From Spirochaetales bacterium (GTDB taxonomy: Bacteria; Spirochaetota; Spirochaetia; Treponematales; Rectinemataceae): a DNA stretch of 7,689 nt. Position 1 is the first letter of the stretch. Each line of letters opens with the position of its first letter. The notes beneath the pieces are model-generated. The model ran no database searches and was not told the origin of the DNA. It saw nothing but the letters and a program-made list of their open reading frames with translations. The position numbers were made by a program, and so were the translations under genes. Where the stretch lies: assembly GCA_015657395.1 (NCBI GenBank), contig JADLKI010000009.1, positions 42,084 through 49,772 on the forward strand, read 5' to 3'. Positions 1 through 5,939 of the stretch are shown here, piece after piece.

Positions 1-1305
1 GGATTCGGGGCGCCGCAGGCGTTTTTTGTGATCGAATCAGCGATGGATGCTCTCGCGCAGAAGATGGGCGTCGATCCTGTCGAGCTCAAACGGCGCAGTC
101 TCTATAGGGAAGGCGACCGGACCTATTACGGCATGACGCTCGAGCGCGTGCGCGCATCCGACGCGGTAGAGCGGCTCCTGGCGAAGGTCGATTATCCTTC
201 CTTAAAGGCGCGAATCGCCCAATTCAACGCCACGCACCGGTTCGAGAAGAAAGGCGTAGGCATGATTCCGGTCTCCTTCGGCATCAGCTTCACGAAGCTC
301 CAGATGAATCAGGCCGGGGCTCTCGTCCACATCTACACCGACGGCTCGGTGGTCGTCTCGACGGGCGCAATCGAGATGGGCCAGCAGGTCGCGCGCAAAA
401 TTTCACTGGTCGTCGCCCGCGCGCTCGGCGTGCCTGTCGCCAGTGTCACCGTCCAGCGCACCACGACGCTCACCGTCGCGAACACCGTACCGACCGCTGC
501 AAGCACGGGCTCCGATCTCAATGGGATGGCGGCAAAGATCGCCTGCCAGGAGATCCGAGGACGCCTTCTCAAAAAAGCCGCGGAGCTTCTGAATGCTCTA
601 CCCGAAGAAATCGACATCAGAGAGGGTGCGATACTCCGAAACGGCGACCAGAGTACGCTCACATGGCAGGCTCTGGTCGAGGCGATGCATGCATCCCGTC
701 AGGACCTTTCGGCGCACGGCTTCTATGCCACTCCCTTCCTTGAATACGACATGGCCGCCGAGCGCGGCCGGCCTTTTGCCTACCATGTGTACGGAGCCGC
801 GCTCGTCGAGGCCACAGTGGACACTCTGCGCGGAACCTACTCGCTCGACTCGGTCTCGATTGTGCACGACATTGGCGAGAGTATCGATCCATCGACGGAC
901 CGGGGACAGATCGAGGGGGCTCTCGCGCAGGGGCTGGGATGGGCGCTGCTAGAGGACCTGCGGTTCGGGCCGGATGGAAGGCCCCTGTCCGATACCCTCT
1001 CGACGTATAAAGTGCCCGATGTCTCGTTCATGCCACCCACAATCGACATCGAGTTCATGCCTCCGGTTGAAAATCCTTCCACCCCCTACAACTCGAAAGC
1101 CGTCGGCGAACCACCCCTTCAGTATGGCATCGCGGGGTACTTCGCCGTGCTGAGCGCCATTCGGGCTGCGCTCGGCCGCCCCTTGAGCTGCTACAACCTC
1201 CCCCTCATTCCGGAGCGGATCTCGGATTTGCTGGCTTTAGAATCCGGCGCATCGGGGCATCAGGGACAGAGCTCCAAAATGAAAATCTCAGAAAGGGGCA
1301 CATGA
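1..1305 (+). CDS. Xanthine dehydrogenase-family molybdenum hydroxylase, large (Mo-binding) subunit, 5' truncated
   Basis: This gene enters the window already in frame at base 1 and ends at TGA 1303-1305, so 434 C-terminal residues are visible. The family binds the molybdopterin cofactor and hydroxylates purines or related N-heterocycles in the cytoplasm. The first residues, GFGAPQ, are the conserved loop after the substrate-binding Arg of xanthine dehydrogenases; that Arg codon would lie just before base 1. Further family blocks are FGISF and NQAGALVHIYTDGS around residues 93-118, EMGQQ with Q128 at the cofactor, NTVPTAAS with SDLNG near residues 162-175, and GQIEGALAQGLG. KAVGEPPLQYG carries the catalytic Glu at residue 370. 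The usual MGQG loop reads MGQQ here. The last 15 or so residues are a poorly conserved tail. The gene is probably XdhD/XdhA-like of the selenium-dependent cluster, but substrate (xanthine, urate or other) and selenium dependence cannot be told from this part. About half of the subunit is missing upstream. The next gene starts 1 nt after the stop. Confidence 0.93.
   Translation, partial: GFGAPQAFFVIESAMDALAQKMGVDPVELKRRSLYREGDRTYYGMTLERVRASDAVERLLAKVDYPSLKARIAQFNATHRFEKKGVGMIPVSFGISFTKLQMNQAGALVHIYTDGSVVVSTGAIEMGQQVARKISLVVARALGVPVASVTVQRTTTLTVANTVPTAASTGSDLNGMAAKIACQEIRGRLLKKAAELLNALPEEIDIREGAILRNGDQSTLTWQALVEAMHASRQDLSAHGFYATPFLEYDMAAERGRPFAYHVYGAALVEATVDTLRGTYSLDSVSIVHDIGESIDPSTDRGQIEGALAQGLGWALLEDLRFGPDGRPLSDTLSTYKVPDVSFMPPTIDIEFMPPVENPSTPYNSKAVGEPPLQYGIAGYFAVLSAIRAALGRPLSCYNLPLIPERISDLLALESGASGHQGQSSKMKISERGT
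1293..1298 (+). promoter_or_regulatory. Ribosome binding site of the cyclic amidohydrolase gene
   Basis: AAGGGG lies 8 nt before ATG 1307, inside the 3' end of the preceding gene. It supports ATG 1307, and not TTG 1414, as the true start, and therefore supports the view that the N-terminal 36 codons belong to the amidohydrolase. Confidence 0.55.
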
Positions 1306-1306
1306 T

Positions 1307-2757
1307 ATGATCATCGCGAATGTGGCTGCCGCGCTTCCGGGAGAGCGCGATTTTCGACTCGTCGACATTGTCATAAAGGAAGGCAGGATCGCTGCAATCA
1401 GAGAAGCGGGGGCTTGAAGGGCTCAGGCAGGTCGAATACCGATCCGGCCCGGGGCGCCGACGAAGAAATCCTCGACGCAAAGGGTCTCCTCGCTTTCCCT
1501 GGCGCGATCGATCCTCACGTTCACTTCGATGAGCCGGGCTTCACTCACCGCGAAGATTTCATGCACGGCTCCGCTGAAGCCGCCCGCGGCGGGGTCACCA
1601 CGGTGATCGATATGCCATGCACTTCGCTTCCGCCGGTCACTTCCCCGCAGGCGCTGGAAGAGAAACTCTCAATTGTGAGGGACAGAGCTTTGGTCGATTT
1701 TGCCTTTTATGGCGGCATCAACGGCCACATGAAACCTGACGATATTCCGGGCGTGGTCGAATCGCTTGCGCCCCATGTCGTGGGCTTTAAGTCGTATTTT
1801 ATCTCAGGCATGGAGACCTTTCCTGCGGTCGATGAAGCCCAGTTTGCCGCCGCTGCCAAGGCCTGCGCAAAGGGTGGCCGCCCCCTTCTTCTGCACGCGG
1901 AGGACCCCGATGTCGTCGCAGTGGCGACAAAAGAGCGCGCTTCCCTTCGGGGCTCACAGCCACATCAGTGGATCGACTACTACGCGTCGCGCCCGATGGA
2001 CGCGGAGACTGCAGCCGTGCTCAAGGCCCTAAAACTGGCCGGACAATATGCGAAGAACCTCCACATCGTCCATGTCGGCACGGCCAAGGCCGCAGTGGCA
2101 GTATCGGAGAGAGGCGCGACCTGCGAGACATGCACGCACTACCTCGCCTTCGATGAGACCGATTTTGCGCGCTTTGGCGCCGCGCTGAAAACTGCCCCGC
2201 CGGTGAAGAGCCCCGAACAGAAAGCGCTCCTTTGGCATCTCCTTGCCAGGGGGCAGATCGGATTTGTGACTTCAGACCATGCGGGGGCTCCGGAGTATGA
2301 AAAATATACGGGCGATCCGCTCACTGCATATGGCGGTATTCCAGGCACGGGCACCTTGTTCCCCTATCTGCTCTCCGAAGGGCTCTTCGCAAAGCGCCTT
2401 ACTCTGGACCGCTTCCTCGAAGCGACCAGCGGGGGCGCAGCCCGGCGGTACGGACTGTGGCAGGCGAAAGGCTCGCTCCTGCCCGGCAAAGATGCCGATT
2501 TCGTGCTCGTCGATCCGGATCACACAAGCCGCTTTTCGCCCTCGAACATGATGAGCAAAAGCACCATCACGCCTTTCGCCGGCATGCTGCTCTCCGGGCG
2601 CATAGAGGGCACTTTTGTGCGCGGCATACCGGTGTATGCCTCGGTGCGTCTCGCGGCCGCGGTCGGCCCAAAAGGCGATCCCATACTATCGAATGAAGCG
2701 GGCATGATCCTCGCGCGGCCTGGTTTTGGCAAATTTCTCACCTGGGGGTATCGATGA
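1307..2757 (+). CDS. Cyclic amidohydrolase (allantoinase/dihydroorotase/hydantoinase type) with an internal frame break
   Basis: This is a metal-dependent hydrolase of cyclic amides (hydantoin, dihydropyrimidine or allantoin rings). From ATG 1307, 36 codons read as the usual N-terminal beta-sandwich (MIIANVAAAL...DIVIKEGRIAAI) and stop at TGA 1415-1417. The rest of the protein continues one frame back, open from 1306 to TGA 2755-2757. One extra G in the G5 run at 1408-1412 would restore a single protein of about 483 residues, normal for the family. Numbered from TTG 1414, the body shows metal ligands H35 and H37 (DPHVHFDEPG), K126 (GFKSYF, the carbamylated Lys), H161 (LLLHAED), H220 (HIVHVGT) and catalytic D288 (TSDHAG). 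Compared with E. coli AllB from memory, DYYASRP, CETCTHYL and the C-terminal SPxxG...VRGIPVY region are allantoinase-like, while the DHAGAP loop differs. E. coli HyuA is a more distant hydantoinase type, so I give no symbol. Substrate is unproven; context suggests a purine-ring breakdown intermediate. The stop overlaps the ygfK start (ATGA). Confidence 0.85.
1408..1417 (+). other. Frame-break site in the amidohydrolase gene (G5 run followed by TTGA)
   Basis: The G run at 1408-1412 is followed by CT and the overlapping TTGA at 1414-1417. Before it, the frame of ATG 1307 makes sense as an amidohydrolase N-terminus. After it, only the frame one base back does. A missing G (sequencing error or real deletion), or a stop/restart at TTGA (TGA of the short frame overlapping a TTG of the long frame), would each explain it. 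No good slippery heptamer is seen: the GGG codon can re-pair after a -1 slip, but the following GCT cannot. Confidence 0.75.
2744..2748 (+). promoter_or_regulatory. Weak ribosome binding site of ygfK
   Basis: GGGGG sits 5 nt before ATG 2754. It is only a partial Shine-Dalgarno match. With the ATGA overlap at 2754-2757, translation of ygfK is probably coupled to that of the amidohydrolase, so a frame break upstream could also lower ygfK expression if translation stopped early. Confidence 0.4.
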
Positions 2758-5700
2758 GTAAAGTGATGAAGACGACCTCGCTGCCGGTACTTCTTGAGCG
2801 TATCGCGGGCGAGTACCTCGCCAAGCGCACAATCTTCGAAATACCAAAAGCCACATGGTTCGATGTCTTCGAGCAGGAATCCGAAAGCACGGGCTTGAGC
2901 ATCATGTCTTCGAATGTGAGTATCCCGCTCGGGCCCGCCGCAGGGCCGCACACGCAGATCGCCCCCAACCTTGTGGCGGCATTCCTCTCGGGCGCCCGCG
3001 TGTTCGAGCTGAAGACGGTCCAGGAAAACGACCATCTCGATATCGACAAGCCATGCATCGATGCTCTCGACGAAGGTCACAACGTCGAGTGGTCGACCGA
3101 GCTCACGCTCGAACAGGCCCGGATGGAATATCTGAATGCGTGGATCGCCATCAACTTCCTGGCGCGCATGTGGTCGCACAAGCCGAACGACTTCATTTTC
3201 AACATGTCGGTCGGCTATACCCTGGAGGGGATCAAGAGCGAAAAAATGGACGCATTCATCGAAGGGATGCGCCGCCCCGAAGCGAGCGATTATTGGGAGA
3301 AGGCGATTGAGGAGCTCCAAAAATTCATCGAATCGCCAAAGTTCGGGCAGGCCTTCGGCCATGCCGCCCTTGAGCGCGCCCGCTCGATTGCGGAGCACAT
3401 GCCTGTCCGGCCCGTCCATTCGATGACGCTCTCGACCATGCACGGCTGTCCGCCCGACGAAATTGAGCGCATAGGCCGCTACCTCATTGAGGAAAAGGGA
3501 TTTGACACCTACATCAAGCTCAACCCGACCCTCATCGGCTACGAGGCGGCGCGTGAAATTCTCGAGCGGCTCGGCTGGACCGATATCATCCTCAAGCGAG
3601 AGAGCTTCGAACACGATCTTCAGTTCGATATGGCGCTCAGCCTGATTCAGAAGCTCACCGAGGCGGCGACCGCGCGGGGACGGAGGTTTGGCATCAAACT
3701 CTCGAATACGCTCGCCAATGTCAACGACGGAAGCTGTCTGCCCGGAGGAGAGCGGTACATGTCCGGCCGCGCCCTCTTTCCCATAACGATCCATCTCGCG
3801 GCAAAGCTTGCGCACGCCCTCCCGGACTTCCCCGCGCGATTCTCGTACTGCGGAGGCGTTTCGGCCTTCAATGCAGGAGACCTCATTAAAGCCGGGCTTG
3901 GGCCGCTCACGATCGCAACGGACATTCTCAAGCCGGGCGGCTATCAGCGTATGGCCCACATGGTGAAGGATGTGCTCGCCGGGCTGCAATATGTGCCGGA
4001 AAAGGCCGATCCTGAGGCGATGGATGCGCTCGCCGCGGGCGTCTTTGCGCAGCCGTACTACCGCAAGGAGTGGAAGGAGGGAACGGCGTCGATCGACAGG
4101 CCGCTGCCGCTCTTCGACTGTTTTGCGGCACCCTGTATCGAGGCTTGCCCCGTGCAACAGAAGGTGCCAGCCTATATTGCGGCCACTGGATCGGGCAGCG
4201 CGGACAGAGGTCTGTCCATCATTCTGTCCGACAATCCGCTTCCTGCGATCACGGGAGTGCTGTGCGACCACATCTGCCAGGAACACTGCTCGCGCGTCGA
4301 CTACGAAGGGGCGGTGCACATCCGCGATGTGAAGCTTGCCACGGTGCGCGCTGCGGGGACAGAGCTGGCCGCGGAGGTCAGGGCAGCGTGGCCAAGGAGG
4401 CCCGTGGGGAAGACTGCTATTGTGGGGGCAGGGCCTGCGGGGCTCGCCTGCGCGTGGCACCTGGCACTGTATGGGCAGAAGGTCGTGGTCTTCGAAAAAA
4501 CCTCTGTCCCCGGCGGTGTGCCCTCGAACATCATACCCTCGTTCCGCATCGCGCGCGAAGACATCGCGGCCGATATCGCCCGCCTCAAAAAGCTCGGCGT
4601 CGAGTTCCGCTTTGGTTCCGAAATATCGTCGTCCGACGCACTCAAGGCTGAGGGCTTCGAAAATATCGTGATCGCCCATGGCGCGCACAGCGCGAGAAAG
4701 CTCGAGCTCAAGGGTAATGGCATCCATGTGATCCATGCCCTCGAATTCCTGGGCTCATGCATGAAAGAGGGGCTTTCTCATTTCGAAGGTTCGAAGCAGG
4801 TCCTCGTAGTCGGCGGAGGCAACACAGCCTGCGACGCGGTGAGAATGGCGACGCGCATCCCCGGCGTAAAATCCGTGCGCTGGTCATATCGTCGGACGAA
4901 GCGCGAAATGCCTGCGGACATCGAAGAGCTCGCCAATGCAGTCCAAGAGGCGGACGCGCTCAATGCAGACGCCGCGGTGTCTGGAGCAGCAGAGGGCGGT
5001 GCTGGCGGCCCTGCCAAATCCTCTGTCCCTGTCCTCCTCGAACTCACGCTTCCCGAGGCAATAGGTCCGGGCAGGGCCACCCTGCGCCGGATGAAGCTCG
5101 GCGAAAAAGATACATCCGGTCGCCGCAGCTCTGTCCCCACGGAAGACACATTCGAATTACCCTGCGATCTCATGATCACCGCCGTAGGCGAGAAGCCGGA
5201 CGCGGCATTTCTGTCGCGTTTTGGCATTGAGTTCGGGAAAAACGGTCTGCCTACGGTCGATGGGCAGACGATGGGAAGCTCTGTCCCCGGAATCTACGTC
5301 TGCGGCGACGCACGGCGGGGGCCCTCATCGATCATCGCCTCTGAGGCGGATGGGCGGGCCGCAGCGCTCGCCATTCTGAGAAAGCAGGGCATCGAACCGG
5401 CTGCGGTCGATTACCGCTCCCCGGCATCGTCGCCTGCATCGCGCATGTCCAGGGGAAAAATTCTTCTTCCTCTGTCCCCGGACGATCCGGAATTCGCCAC
5501 GCGCGAGGCTGAGCGCTGTCTCTCCTGTGATACGGCCTGTCTGCGCTGTGTCGAGGTCTGTCCAAACCGCGCCAACATGGTGATTGAAACCGACCGCGCC
5601 TTCGACCAGCCTGAGCAGATTCTGCATATCGACCGTCTCTGCAATGAATGCGGCAACTGCGGGCTTTTCTGCCCATGGAAGGGCAAACCCTATACAGGCA

Positions 5701-5939
5701 AACCGACGCTCTTCGACAGTCGGAGGGACCTCGGCGCCTCGCACAACGCAGGTTTCGCGTTTACCGGGAACCGGGAGCGGCCTCGCCTGCTTCTGCGTAC
5801 GGAACAATCGGGAGAAATCATCGAGCTCCCCTACTTTGCGTGGGATGGAGCAATTTCCCTGCCTGACCACAGACAGATGGTTGCGCTGGCCCGGGCGGTG
5901 TGGAAGGAGCATCGATATCTCGTGGAGGTGCACGAATGA
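2754..5939 (+). CDS. ygfK: YgfK-like FMN/FAD/iron-sulfur oxidoreductase (annotated as putative selenate reductase subunit)
   Basis: The product is a complete cytoplasmic electron-transfer reductase of 1061 residues, close to E. coli YgfK (about 1030). Residues 1-430 resemble a dihydroorotate dehydrogenase-like FMN barrel: GPAAGPHTQIAPN at 60-72, STMHGCPPDEI at 227-237, CGGVSAFNAGD at 366-376 and ATDILKPGGY at 388-397. A GltD-like section follows, with Cys triads C456/C461/C465 and C504/C508/C512 for Fe-S clusters. Next come the FAD site VGAGPAG (557-563), the NAD(P)H site VVGGGNTACD (685-694) and the closing FAD motif GIYVCGD (846-852). The C-terminus has two ferredoxin-type clusters, C925/C929/C932/C936 (with extra C922) and C963/C966/C969/C973. 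This is the layout of dihydropyrimidine dehydrogenase-type enzymes, so reduction of a purine or pyrimidine ring is a better guess than selenate reduction. Work on gut bacteria links this cluster to anaerobic urate breakdown (from memory). Residues about 738-758 are an Ala/Gly-rich insertion I do not recall from E. coli. The stop overlaps the ssnA start. Confidence 0.95.
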   Translation: MSKVMKTTSLPVLLERIAGEYLAKRTIFEIPKATWFDVFEQESESTGLSIMSSNVSIPLGPAAGPHTQIAPNLVAAFLSGARVFELKTVQENDHLDIDKPCIDALDEGHNVEWSTELTLEQARMEYLNAWIAINFLARMWSHKPNDFIFNMSVGYTLEGIKSEKMDAFIEGMRRPEASDYWEKAIEELQKFIESPKFGQAFGHAALERARSIAEHMPVRPVHSMTLSTMHGCPPDEIERIGRYLIEEKGFDTYIKLNPTLIGYEAAREILERLGWTDIILKRESFEHDLQFDMALSLIQKLTEAATARGRRFGIKLSNTLANVNDGSCLPGGERYMSGRALFPITIHLAAKLAHALPDFPARFSYCGGVSAFNAGDLIKAGLGPLTIATDILKPGGYQRMAHMVKDVLAGLQYVPEKADPEAMDALAAGVFAQPYYRKEWKEGTASIDRPLPLFDCFAAPCIEACPVQQKVPAYIAATGSGSADRGLSIILSDNPLPAITGVLCDHICQEHCSRVDYEGAVHIRDVKLATVRAAGTELAAEVRAAWPRRPVGKTAIVGAGPAGLACAWHLALYGQKVVVFEKTSVPGGVPSNIIPSFRIAREDIAADIARLKKLGVEFRFGSEISSSDALKAEGFENIVIAHGAHSARKLELKGNGIHVIHALEFLGSCMKEGLSHFEGSKQVLVVGGGNTACDAVRMATRIPGVKSVRWSYRRTKREMPADIEELANAVQEADALNADAAVSGAAEGGAGGPAKSSVPVLLELTLPEAIGPGRATLRRMKLGEKDTSGRRSSVPTEDTFELPCDLMITAVGEKPDAAFLSRFGIEFGKNGLPTVDGQTMGSSVPGIYVCGDARRGPSSIIASEADGRAAALAILRKQGIEPAAVDYRSPASSPASRMSRGKILLPLSPDDPEFATREAERCLSCDTACLRCVEVCPNRANMVIETDRAFDQPEQILHIDRLCNECGNCGLFCPWKGKPYTGKPTLFDSRRDLGASHNAGFAFTGNRERPRLLLRTEQSGEIIELPYFAWDGAISLPDHRQMVALARAVWKEHRYLVEVHE
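4201..4230. repeat. Overlapping inverted repeats of the GGACAGA word inside ygfK
   Basis: CGGACAGA at 4201-4208 is perfectly complementary to TCTGTCCG at 4223-4230 (8-bp stem, 14-nt loop). A third copy, TCTGTCC at 4211-4217, lies in the loop and can pair with 4202-4207 instead (6-bp stem, 4-nt loop). Two mutually exclusive hairpins are therefore possible in the mRNA, between the codons for the two Cys triads. As I align it, the protein length here equals that of E. coli YgfK, so this arose by substitution and not by an inserted element. Confidence 0.6.
5924..5928 (+). promoter_or_regulatory. Ribosome binding site of ssnA
   Basis: GGAGG lies 7 nt before ATG 5936, within the last codons of ygfK. 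It decides the start of ssnA: the in-frame GTG at 5900 would add 12 residues but lies upstream of this site, and the product from 5936 begins with the typical amidohydrolase strand MILFRNVKIM. Confidence 0.8.

Noticed and set aside
1303..1417. Read-through (selenocysteine) of TGA 1303 giving a hydroxylase-amidohydrolase fusion, since that frame stays open to 2757
   Set aside because: The interval read in that frame is a Cys/Arg-rich non-protein-like peptide, whereas the frame from ATG 1307 gives a normal amidohydrolase N-terminus with its own RBS. I see no convincing SECIS-like hairpin after the TGA.
1405..1417. Programmed -1 ribosomal frameshift at GCGGGGGCTTGA
   Set aside because: It does not fit the X XXY YYZ pattern: only the GGG codon can re-pair and the GCT codon cannot. 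I see no clear downstream pseudoknot. A homopolymer indel or stop/restart is simpler.
2520..4736. Long open frame on the minus strand (738 codons) opposite ygfK
   Set aside because: It lies wholly opposite well-supported coding sequence, shows no recognisable domain, and is Arg/His-rich, as expected of the antisense frame of a GC-rich gene with strong third-position bias.
4970..5290. Treating the repeated SSVP peptides in YgfK as a protein repeat domain
   Set aside because: The same DNA word also occurs in other codon phases and genes with different peptides, and the SSVP sites sit at unrelated structural positions, so the repeat is at the DNA level.
5900..5935. Alternative GTG start for ssnA at 5900
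   Set aside because: It would place the start upstream of the GGAGG site and add residues with no family similarity; ATG 5936 with 7-nt spacing is better.
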